A stretch of DNA of 64,000 nt. Source: Nitrospirales bacterium (lineage in GTDB: Bacteria > Nitrospirota > Nitrospiria > Nitrospirales > UBA8639). Shown one piece after another: positions 26,051 through 33,576 of this stretch (its first letter is position 1; each line of letters begins with the position of its first letter). The notes below the pieces were generated by a model. It had not been told where the DNA came from. It ran no database searches and saw nothing but the letters and a program-made list of their open reading frames with translations. Made by a program: the position numbers and the translations under genes. The DNA lies in contig JAJDBM010000052.1 of NCBI GenBank assembly GCA_029261355.1, forward strand, positions 1 to 64,000, written 5' to 3'.

Positions 26051-26482
26051 ATGGGTCTTTTTGATTTTGTCTCAGACATTGGCGAGAAAATTTTTGGCAG
26101 CGATGATGATCCAGCCGAAAAAATTAAAGAACATATCGAATCACGCAATCCTGGCATCAAAGATCTCAACGTAGAATTTAAGGACGGCAAAGTGAATCTC
26201 TCGGGGGATGCAGACAGCGCAGACGCCATGGAAAAAGCCGTGTTGTTGGCAGGCAATGTGAAAGGTGTCTCAGACGTCGGTGCAGGGAATGTCAAAGCTC
26301 CAGCTCAGGCAGTCAAAATCGACTATTATATTATTGAAAAAGGCGACACGCTGTCAGGCATTGCAAAAAAACTGTTAGGAAACGCCATGGACTATCCAAA
26401 AATTTTCGAAGCCAACAAAGAGGTCATCAAAGATCCGAATTTAATTTACCCTGGACAAAAAATCCGTATCCCAATAGGTTAA
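26051..26482 (+). CDS. kbp: BON-LysM protein (potassium-binding Kbp/YgaU-like)
   Basis: This 143-residue protein has a short N-terminal helix (MGLFDFVSDIGEKIFG), a BON domain (about 20-80; NVEFKDGKVNLSGDA) and a C-terminal LysM (about 92-140; YIIEKGDTLSGIAKKLLG and IYPGQKIRIP). Order and length match E. coli Kbp (YgaU), a cytosolic K+-binding protein linked to osmotic stress. No signal peptide is present. GGAGGTATCAC precedes ATG 26051. It is a single gene ended by a strong terminator. Confidence 0.93.
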   Translation: MGLFDFVSDIGEKIFGSDDDPAEKIKEHIESRNPGIKDLNVEFKDGKVNLSGDADSADAMEKAVLLAGNVKGVSDVGAGNVKAPAQAVKIDYYIIEKGDTLSGIAKKLLGNAMDYPKIFEANKEVIKDPNLIYPGQKIRIPIG

Positions 26483-26527
26483 GTTCTTCAATCATCTGCT
26501 CTTGCAATATTGACTACAGAGTGTTTC

Positions 26528-26556
26528 AGAGAGACGCCATTTTCTGGCGTCTCTCT
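26528..26556 (+). terminator. Terminator of the Kbp gene
   Basis: AGAGAGACGCCA at 26528-26539 pairs perfectly with 26545-26556 around a 5-base loop, followed by a T-rich stretch. Confidence 0.85.
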
Positions 26557-26621
26557 TTGCTCTTCTTTGCTTTCCAGCTAAATTCATTCACAATACTTTT
26601 TTGATATTGTTATAAAGCCAT

Positions 26622-26659
26622 AAAAAAAGAGCCTCTCATCGATGACGACAAGAGGCTCT
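26622..26659 (-). terminator. Terminator of the PEP-CTERM gene
   Basis: AGAGCCTCT at 26628-26636 pairs with AGAGGCTCT at 26651-26659. On the minus strand the hairpin is followed by a run of seven T, directly downstream of the PEP-CTERM gene. Confidence 0.85.
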
Positions 26660-26697
26660 CGTATATGGGACCTATGTATAGTCAGACTTTAGTTCTT

Positions 26698-27306
26698 CTA
26701 CCTACTCCACTTCCGCCAGCCGACTAAACTAGCGAGTCCCGTTCCAAAGAGCAAGAACGCACTAGGTATCGGCACCTGCGAAATTTGAGCACTGGCCCCA
26801 GAAACAACACCAAAAACTACCAAGTCTCCCGCTCCACCGGAGAGCGGAATTGTAAAAGGTAATCCATCGTCTGGCCCCAAAAAACCGGTCAACACTGATG
26901 GGATCGGGGTGTCTGCATCGAACACTGGCGTGGCAGTCGAAAACAATCCCCCGAAACCAAGCGAGGTACTGCTATTTGAGAGAAAAGCACCTAAATCGCC
27001 CCCAGAACTTGGATCAAACAATGCTACATTCACATCACCTGTTAGGTCGCTTACAAACGTACCGATGCCAGGAATGTCGAATGTGACGACCGCGTCAAAA
27101 ACCCCTTGGCCATTAGCACCGACTGTGTCTGTGAGGGAGTCGAACACCGCAGAATAGGTGAACGGTGTATCCGCACCAAAAGCAACGCCGCCCAGCGTAG
27201 AACTGGAGCTGAAGGTGCCAGAGTATTCAAGCTTTAACAGCGCTGCGGAAGCGCCGGCTGGAAATGAGATGACGAGAAATATGAGAGCAACAATCCATCG
27301 AGACAT
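26698..27306 (-). CDS. PEP-CTERM-type exported protein
   Basis: This encodes 202 residues. A signal peptide ends near ASAALL. The body is Ser/Gly/Asp-rich and beta-prone (YSGTFSSSSTLGG, YSAVFDSLTDTVG) with no recognised domain beyond the usual PEP-CTERM body. The C-terminus VPIPSAFLLFGTGLASLVGWRKW is the VPxP variant of the PEP-CTERM sorting signal, with a short basic end. AAGGAG precedes the ATG. It should be processed by an exosortase encoded elsewhere. Confidence 0.85.
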   Translation of the reverse strand: MSRWIVALIFLVISFPAGASAALLKLEYSGTFSSSSTLGGVAFGADTPFTYSAVFDSLTDTVGANGQGVFDAVVTFDIPGIGTFVSDLTGDVNVALFDPSSGGDLGAFLSNSSTSLGFGGLFSTATPVFDADTPIPSVLTGFLGPDDGLPFTIPLSGGAGDLVVFGVVSGASAQISQVPIPSAFLLFGTGLASLVGWRKWSR

Positions 27307-27698
27307 GAGGACATTCTCCTTATAAGATATTCAATGATTTCATATTGAGCCCTGCGAGATGATTCCCATATGAATATAAATAAAGAACAGAATCAACCTC
27401 TACAAGACTGGTAAAGCAAGAAGAGCCTAGCAAACTGACTATAATATTGGCAATGTGTCATGGCACAGCTGTATGGGAAGACATAACTCACTGGGCATCA
27501 CTCCCCTCCGACCCCGCCATAGCCGTTCCGGGAACTTCTCCTCCCCCTAGGGATGCCATATGACCTATGCCATATGACCTATGCCATATGACGTAGGTCA
27601 TAAACATGAGAAACACTTCACTGGCGATGTCACGCTTTAATACGTTAGACTTTGCATCCCCTCTCCTTTTCATATCTTATTTTCCAGGAGACATCATT
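27307..27698. other. Intergenic region with short tandem repeat
   Basis: These 392 bases separate the divergent PEP-CTERM and DUF937 genes. They contain the tandem repeat at 27553-27602. An upstream in-frame extension of the DUF937 gene exists but lacks a ribosome site. Confidence 0.45.
27553..27602. repeat. Three-copy 14-bp tandem repeat with inverted end
   Basis: ATGCCATATGACCT occurs twice exactly (27553-27566, 27567-27580) and a third time with its end changed, running into GTAGGTCAT, which is the inverse of ATGACCT. Each unit contains the palindrome CATATG. It lies about 100 bases before the DUF937 gene and may be a multi-site operator; a simple slippage repeat is also possible. Confidence 0.65.
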
Positions 27699-28253
27699 AT
27701 GAATATTTTGGAATCCGTCCTCAATGCTGGCGGTGGCGGCGCGGTCTCTCACATTGCCAAATCCTTGGGCATGGGGGAATCCCAAGCCCAAAGTGCCATC
27801 GGACAACTCTTGCCAGTCTTAGCTCGAGGGTTAAGTAACAATGCATCAACCCAAGATGGCCTGGGCGGTCTACTTGGAGCCTTGGGACAAGGAAATCATC
27901 AGCGCTATGTCGACGATCCAGGAATTCTTGGAAATGCCGAGTCCGTACAAGAAGGTAATGGCATTTTAGGTCATATCTTTGGTAGCAAAGATGTCAGTCG
28001 TCAAGTAGCAAGTCGAGCTTCTGAAAAAACTGGAGTTGGAGCAGACCTTATTAAAAAAATGCTCCCAATGGTGGCGACGATGGCCATGGGAGCGTTGAGC
28101 AAACAAGCATCAAGCGCCGGCATGGTTGGAACCCCGGCTGCACCACAACAGCCAACTGGCCTGAGTGGGTTGGCCTCATTCCTTGATTTTGATAAAGACG
28201 GGTCAATTGCTGATGACCTTCTTGGCCTCGCAGCCAAACGATTCTTCTCATGA
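27699..28253 (+). CDS. DUF937-domain protein
   Basis: This encodes 184 residues from ATG 27699 (CAGGAG upstream). It shows the DUF937 pattern of LGMGESQAQSAIGQLLPVLARGL near the start, a Gly-rich middle and VGADLIKKMLPMVATMAMGAL, ending FLDFDKDGSIADDLLGLAAK. There is no signal peptide. The family is related to YidB-like proteins of unknown role. It is 35 bases upstream of an M48 peptidase gene on the same strand, so the two are probably co-transcribed. Confidence 0.85.
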   Translation: MNILESVLNAGGGGAVSHIAKSLGMGESQAQSAIGQLLPVLARGLSNNASTQDGLGGLLGALGQGNHQRYVDDPGILGNAESVQEGNGILGHIFGSKDVSRQVASRASEKTGVGADLIKKMLPMVATMAMGALSKQASSAGMVGTPAAPQQPTGLSGLASFLDFDKDGSIADDLLGLAAKRFFS

Positions 28254-28288
28254 CCTGCTCTACACTCTAAGATCGAAAGGAAACTGAT

Positions 28289-29146
28289 ATGCCATTCGGT
28301 GGCTTCGGACGACGGCGCTTTCCTGGACAACGACGTCCCCGGATGAGCCTCAAGATGCGGATGATCCCGATCATCCTCTTCGCCTGTTATGGCCTCTACT
28401 ATTACACCTCCAATCAAGAAACTGTTCCCATCACCGGCCGATCCCAGCTTGTCGACATTGATCGCAAACAGGAGATGGCCTTAGGACTACAATCCTATCA
28501 ACAGATTCTGAGTGAATCTCAAGTTGTCCAGGAAGGAAAAGTTGTCGATCTTGTTCGCCAAATTGGACGACAGCTCGCCAAAGCTGCCGTCGACGTTGAC
28601 CCAGGATTTGAATGGGAATTTAACGTAATTAATTCCGAGCAAGCCAACGCCTTTGCTTTGCCTGGAGGCAAGACGGCTGTCTATACAGGGTTACTCCCAG
28701 TGGCGGAGAATGCGGATGGACTGGCTGTCGTGATGGGGCATGAAATCGCTCATGCGATTGCTCGCCATGGGGCTGAACGCATGGCACACCAAAAACTCAT
28801 GCAAATTGGCCAAATGGCCGCCAGTGTAGCGTTGGGGGATTTAGACTATAACGCGCAACGCATGGTCCTGGGCGCCCTTGGTGTGGGAGCACAATATGGC
28901 ATCATGCTCCCCTTTTCCCGCGACCATGAATCAGAAGCCGACTACATGGGCCTCCTGTTCGTCGCACGCGCATGTTTCGACCCGACTGAAGCTCCAAAAT
29001 TGTGGGAACGAATGGGCCAAATGAGTCAAGGCAAAAAACCGGCAGAATTTATGTCTACGCATCCCAGCAATGCCACTCGCATTCGTCAATTTCAAGAATG
29101 GATGCCCGAAGCGCTTGAAGTTCGACAACAACATTGTCCGACGTAA
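28289..29146 (+). CDS. M48-family membrane-anchored zinc metalloprotease
   Basis: This encodes 285 residues. A basic N-terminus precedes one transmembrane helix (about 24-40). The catalytic motif is HEIAH at 151-155, with the third ligand Glu in SEADYMG further on, as in M48 (HtpX/Oma1/LoiP-like) proteases. The short loop FALPGGKTAVYTGLL is typical of the family. It probably degrades misfolded envelope proteins at the inner membrane. GAAAGGAAAC precedes ATG 28289. It follows the DUF937 gene closely. Confidence 0.92.
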   Translation: MPFGGFGRRRFPGQRRPRMSLKMRMIPIILFACYGLYYYTSNQETVPITGRSQLVDIDRKQEMALGLQSYQQILSESQVVQEGKVVDLVRQIGRQLAKAAVDVDPGFEWEFNVINSEQANAFALPGGKTAVYTGLLPVAENADGLAVVMGHEIAHAIARHGAERMAHQKLMQIGQMAASVALGDLDYNAQRMVLGALGVGAQYGIMLPFSRDHESEADYMGLLFVARACFDPTEAPKLWERMGQMSQGKKPAEFMSTHPSNATRIRQFQEWMPEALEVRQQHCPT

Positions 29147-29199
29147 CCCTTCTAAAATCCAGAATTTGAGAAAGACTCAAATTTATTGGCACATGTCAT

Positions 29200-30510
29200 C
29201 TACTCAGAAACATCAATCACTAATTGTGCAAAAAACAGTCGGCGTGAATCCTGACGACGTCGAGCTTCACGAAGAAGTGTGTCAAGTGTGGGAGTGACCT
29301 GGCCTTTAAATGAAACGTGACCGTTCGTTTCTATGATGATCGGTTCAGAAAAATCTACGAGCTCTTCATTTAAAAATACGGTATAGCGACGCACACGGTC
29401 GGTCCTTACTTTGATCCGATTTGTGGAAATTACTTCTGCATCTAACTTGGCATAGACCTTCCCAGTAATAAACTCATCACGGCTATCAATCAAGTTCTCA
29501 GAAAACGCTGCGATGTGATCGGTTGCATCAATGCGTACCCAGCTAAAGTTGGTTAAATGTGTGGCATCCCGAACGACAGAAACTCGTTGCGGGATTGGCG
29601 CTCGTTTCTGTTTATCAAACCATGATACTAATGCGGGTAATTCTTCTCTTGGGAAAAAGTGTCCCCCGGCATGGGGATGCTTGAAGTTATGTTCCTGATA
29701 CACATACTGAATCCCACGACCGTTCATTTCATTGACTAATATCCGGCTCAAACTCACCGGCATCACTTGATCATGGAGCCCATGAATGATGTAGACAGGT
29801 GTACCTCGCAAATTATTGATGAATGGGAACAGCACATCATCAATCCCACTCGCCATGGGCGCAATCCCTGCGAACACATCAGCATGATGCATTCCAATAA
29901 TCCATGCCCCAATGCCACCATTCGACATCCCCGTTAAGAAAATGCGATCAGGGTCTACATGATAATCTGCGCGTAAGTTTTTCATGATTGCTAACACAAT
30001 TTCCTCGGCTGTTTGACTCCACCAGGCGCCCATTGAAATCGTCGGACAGACGAGGATGTATTTATCATCTAAACGAGGCACCCATCGATCTAAATAGGTC
30101 GCACCCGTAAATCCCACACCATGCAAACACACAATAAGTGGATAGGCCTTGGCAGGATCATACGAAGATGGCACATAAAGACTGTATGGATATCGTCGAC
30201 CTCGGACTTTAACCTCCCGTGATGGTTGCGCGCCCACAGGCTGCTGAGAGAAAGTTGGTGTTCGTTGAAGAATTTCAGATACCGACTGAATAGAGGCATC
30301 TGGATGTTGCAGAATTTTGAACAACACGACTTCCGCAGAATGGCTATCAGAAGTCGTAAAATATCGCGGAATAAGAGAAGAGAGTGAAACGGATTTTTCC
30401 GACAGATTTAGTGTTGATAATTCTGTTTCTTCTGCACATCCTAAATCCTGAAAGCTAAAAAGAAAAGTGAGGACCAGGCGTAATATGATGAAAACAAATC
30501 TGGCAGACAT
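29200..30510 (-). CDS. Exported esterase/poly(3-hydroxybutyrate) depolymerase-like hydrolase
   Basis: This encodes 436 residues. A signal peptide ends near GCAEE; the Cys might be a lipobox (FQDLGC), which is weak. The alpha/beta-hydrolase core (about 110-320) has VCLHGVGF for the oxyanion hole, nucleophile GMSNGG, Asp in HGLHDQVMP and His in HPHAGGHFF. This is the LpqC/PHB-depolymerase type. An extra C-terminal region of about 110 residues is beta-rich and ends in basic residues. It probably hydrolyses an ester or polyester outside the cytoplasm. The gene is single. Confidence 0.85.
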   Translation of the reverse strand: MSARFVFIILRLVLTFLFSFQDLGCAEETELSTLNLSEKSVSLSSLIPRYFTTSDSHSAEVVLFKILQHPDASIQSVSEILQRTPTFSQQPVGAQPSREVKVRGRRYPYSLYVPSSYDPAKAYPLIVCLHGVGFTGATYLDRWVPRLDDKYILVCPTISMGAWWSQTAEEIVLAIMKNLRADYHVDPDRIFLTGMSNGGIGAWIIGMHHADVFAGIAPMASGIDDVLFPFINNLRGTPVYIIHGLHDQVMPVSLSRILVNEMNGRGIQYVYQEHNFKHPHAGGHFFPREELPALVSWFDKQKRAPIPQRVSVVRDATHLTNFSWVRIDATDHIAAFSENLIDSRDEFITGKVYAKLDAEVISTNRIKVRTDRVRRYTVFLNEELVDFSEPIIIETNGHVSFKGQVTPTLDTLLREARRRQDSRRLFFAQLVIDVSE

Positions 30511-31228
30511 TTCTTGCTCTCGCTCTGATCATTCGGATTTCTTCACCCTACCAATCGTTCAAACAGAGAGTCAAAAGAAATACGATTTCCCATACAGTAT
30601 CAGAGCAGTGATAAACACAACTGCCCTAAACTTCTTCGCATTAGGAAAATCGCTCAAATTCTAAGTTGACATGTCTGAGAAATACTCTTACGTGCAATTT
30701 TCAATTAAATAGAAAGAGATTAAAATCAGCTATGCTCATCCGGTACTAGAAAAAAATACAAAGCCTCTAAATATAAGAAATGTTGAAATGGACTATCGTG
30801 CGCATTTACTAGAAATGATTGAAACCCTTCTCAACGGTGAATGGAACGTAGAAGAATTTCGAAATGATTATTATGATTTTCACTTGAAGATATTCCTGAC
30901 GAAGCCTTGACTGATACTGATTGGGTAAATTTTGGAAACGTCCAGGAAATCCTAGATCAAACAGATGCAGACATTGATGAATTGCATCTGAAACATGGAT
31001 GGCTCTCCAACGAAGAATACATTACCTGGGTTAAAAAGAGATGGGAAAAATTATTGAACGGAACAGATGTTCCCTGAATAAAGTGACAAAGAATGTCTGA
31101 TAAATATTATAGTTAACCCTCTGGCATATAAGGAAAAGTCACGTCTCATTTTAAGAGAAATTAGATCTCTCTTTTAAGAAATTCGGCTTTAGGGTAACAA
31201 CAACCGAAGGTAGGAGATCACAAAAAAA
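30511..31228. other. Gene-poor stretch with one broken gene
   Basis: These 718 AT-rich bases hold only the frameshifted gene at 30788-31077. No intact frame with a ribosome site, terminator or repeat was recognised. Base composition is lower in GC than the flanks, suggesting acquired or decaying DNA. Confidence 0.5.
30788..31077 (+). pseudogene. Frameshifted small acidic protein gene (colicin-immunity-like?)
   Basis: ATG 30788 opens MDYRAHLLEMIETLLNGEW and runs into a stop after about 41 codons, while from about 30880 another frame continues as LEDIPDEALTDTDWVNFG to TGA 31075-31077. The two parts read as one protein of about 96 residues with a one-base deletion near 30877-30890. The helical, acidic, Trp-containing sequence reminds me of small immunity proteins of the colicin-immunity type, but that is a weak resemblance. 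A sequencing error is possible. Low GC suggests transfer. Confidence 0.55.
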
Positions 31229-32218
31229 CTAGCGAGAGAATTTACTTTTCACCATTGATATGACGGCTGAAAGGGTGCCAGGGACAAAGGCCAGCAAGGC
31301 TTGCGGGTCCATTTTGATGAAGTTGATCATCTCTTGTTTTTTGGTCGACATGCCATGGGTTAATCGATGAAGCACTTCTCTCACAAAGGATTGCCGTAAT
31401 CCACTGATGCGATGATTCAGCTCATTGCGTTCAATTTCATTGAGCTCGTACCGTTCAAAGATCTGCTTGCGATATCGCATATCATCATAGATTTTTTCAA
31501 TCGCTCGCTCATGCCCCCACATCGTGGCTGAATACACATTCAAGCCTTCGCCATATCGACATTCGCATTGTGTTGAGAACACGACTTTATCTGTGGCTTT
31601 TGCGAGGTCCATCCAGAAAAGATATTCTTCTCCGGTAATCGTGAAATCTATAGGGTAGCGAATCTGTGGAAACTTCTTGGCTCGGTAGACCAAGGTGGAC
31701 TGCCCAATTAAATTGCCGACGATGATTTGTGTAAACAGATCGCCATTAAACACTCTCAACCAGTCGGTTCCTTCAATGAGCGGATGATCCTCTATCGTGA
31801 TTTTCTGAGAACGCTCGAACGCTGAAATGTTCTGATGCAATTGATAATGATCTGTAAAGTAATAGTCATACCCTTTGTCTAACGCAAAGAGCGCATGAGC
31901 AAGGTGATCATCGGTCCATTCATCATCAGAATCTAAAAAAGCGACATATTCGGTCTCGGGCCTTAACTCATCAAGGGCTCTATTTCTGGCTCGCCCTTGC
32001 TTCATGTTTTTTTCTTGTTTGATAATTCTGATTTTCTCGGGATAAGTCGTCATCAGATCTTGTATCTCTGATTCAGGTGTCACTGGTGAGACATCATCCA
32101 CGATGATAATTTCAAAGTCATCGACTCCTTTTTGTTCAATGGCCGACGTGATGCATTTTCTCAGTACCCCTTCTTTCCTTTGAAAGTAAGGAATCACGAC
32201 AGCTGTGCGAAATTTCAT
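31229..32218 (-). CDS. Family 2 glycosyltransferase
   Basis: This encodes 329 residues. The GT-A nucleotide-sugar domain at the N-terminus has VVIPYFQRKEGVLRKCI, IIVDDVSP and the metal-binding FLDSDDEW, as in GT2 enzymes. The C-terminal ~130 residues are charged and helical (AIEKIYDDMRYRKQIF) with no membrane segment. It should transfer a sugar for a surface polysaccharide or glycan; donor and acceptor are unknown. AAAGG precedes the ATG. It stands alone without other polysaccharide genes. Confidence 0.9.
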   Translation of the reverse strand: MKFRTAVVIPYFQRKEGVLRKCITSAIEQKGVDDFEIIIVDDVSPVTPESEIQDLMTTYPEKIRIIKQEKNMKQGRARNRALDELRPETEYVAFLDSDDEWTDDHLAHALFALDKGYDYYFTDHYQLHQNISAFERSQKITIEDHPLIEGTDWLRVFNGDLFTQIIVGNLIGQSTLVYRAKKFPQIRYPIDFTITGEEYLFWMDLAKATDKVVFSTQCECRYGEGLNVYSATMWGHERAIEKIYDDMRYRKQIFERYELNEIERNELNHRISGLRQSFVREVLHRLTHGMSTKKQEMINFIKMDPQALLAFVPGTLSAVISMVKSKFSR

Positions 32219-32439
32219 CTGAATGCCTTTCTCAATGAAATTCTTCGATTAGCACATACAAAGTGGGAATGGAGACGGTGCGTTGGAGGGAACATGAGTT
32301 CGTGATGAACTTCATAAGACTTCCGATTCTGTCTTCGGTTCTTTGAGAGGTAAACTTGAATCATCGTCCTCTAGGCCAATAATGGCAAAGATCATCATTC
32401 CTGTCTACTTCCATAGGATGAATTTTCAGAAGAAGGTCA

Positions 32440-33576
32440 TCAACAATCGTTTGGCAGACAATTCCCAATCCAAATAAAATCTTCACCAATTTTTTGAATT
32501 TTTAAGTCAGTCACCGGAAAAGCTTGGGACAATTGCTTGGGAGACGACCCTCCGATCACACCCAAAGCATCAGCCCCGCCTAACAGTCTCGGGGCGACAT
32601 AGAGCTGAACCTGATTCACCCATCCTCCGTTGAACAGAGCGGCATTCAACTCACTGCCGCCTTCGACGACCACACTCGTGATTCCTAATGCTCCCAGTTT
32701 GGAGAAACATGCTGCTAGCGAAACTTTACCTTTTTTCTGAGGCAGGACAAGAACATTCACCTGAGTCGTTCGGAGCCGTGCAATTTTCTCCTTGGGTGCC
32801 AGCGAGGTGGTGCAGATAATCGTCGATTGCTCAAGTGGCCAACGAAGGACTTTTGATTGAGCCGACATGCGCAACCGACTATCAACCACAACACGGACAG
32901 GTTGCCTCGCCTGTGAGTGACGTTGCAGACTTAGGCCACTTCTTCCTGACAACTCTGGATTATCTTTCACGACCGTGCCAAGACCGACCATAATCGCATC
33001 GACTTGGCTACGCAGCTGATGCACATGTTGGCGAGCATGCTCGCCAGTAATCCATTTTGATTCACCCGCCGCAGTCGCGATTTTCCCATCAAGTGTCATG
33101 GCCGCTTTGACGATTACAAATGGGCGACCGGTAGTTACCCAATGCCGATAGACGTGATTGAGTTCTTTGGCTTCACCTTCTAAACAACCCACGTCTACAG
33201 CCATTCCCGCATGTCGAAGCTGTCTAATTCCCTTCCCTCTCACCTTAGGGTTAGGGTCCAGCATGGCTACAACCACGCGCTCAATACCTGCAGCTCGAAT
33301 ACCTGGCACACATGGCGGTGTGCGTTTTGACGTATGGCAACAGGGTTCGAGCGTGACATAGAGTGTGGCGCCACGGGCATGCTTCCCAGCTTTTTCTAAA
33401 GCCAGCACTTCAGCATGTGGACTCCCTGCACGCCGATGGTACCCTTGCCCAACGACTTCACCGTTCCGAACGACTACGGCTCCAACCATTGGATTCGGAC
33501 TGGTTCGGCCCTTCGCCTTTACTGCAAGACGAAGAGCCTTCCTCATGTAGGAAATATCGTTGAAAGTCTCGTTCAC
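32440..33576 (-). CDS. ribD: RibD: bifunctional pyrimidine deaminase/reductase of riboflavin synthesis
   Basis: This encodes 378 residues. The N-terminal deaminase has the zinc motifs HAEV and EPCCHTSKRTPPC; the C-terminal reductase has VKAAMTLDGKIA and VVEGGSELNAALF. It catalyses two successive steps from the GTP cyclohydrolase II product. The start is GTG 33576, overlapping the ppdK stop as GTGA, so the two are translationally coupled. Length is normal. The other rib genes are not in the window. No FMN riboswitch is needed because it is the last gene of the glyQ-glyS-ppdK operon. Confidence 0.95.
   Translation of the reverse strand: MNETFNDISYMRKALRLAVKAKGRTSPNPMVGAVVVRNGEVVGQGYHRRAGSPHAEVLALEKAGKHARGATLYVTLEPCCHTSKRTPPCVPGIRAAGIERVVVAMLDPNPKVRGKGIRQLRHAGMAVDVGCLEGEAKELNHVYRHWVTTGRPFVIVKAAMTLDGKIATAAGESKWITGEHARQHVHQLRSQVDAIMVGLGTVVKDNPELSGRSGLSLQRHSQARQPVRVVVDSRLRMSAQSKVLRWPLEQSTIICTTSLAPKEKIARLRTTQVNVLVLPQKKGKVSLAACFSKLGALGITSVVVEGGSELNAALFNGGWVNQVQLYVAPRLLGGADALGVIGGSSPKQLSQAFPVTDLKIQKIGEDFIWIGNCLPNDC

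Noticed and set aside
27488-27673. 61-codon minus-strand frame covering the 14-bp repeats
   Set aside because: It exists only because the repeat lacks stops; no ribosome site or domain.
30467-30664. 65-codon plus-strand frame over the start of the esterase gene
   Set aside because: Overlaps the signal-peptide region of a clear gene and lacks features of a real protein.
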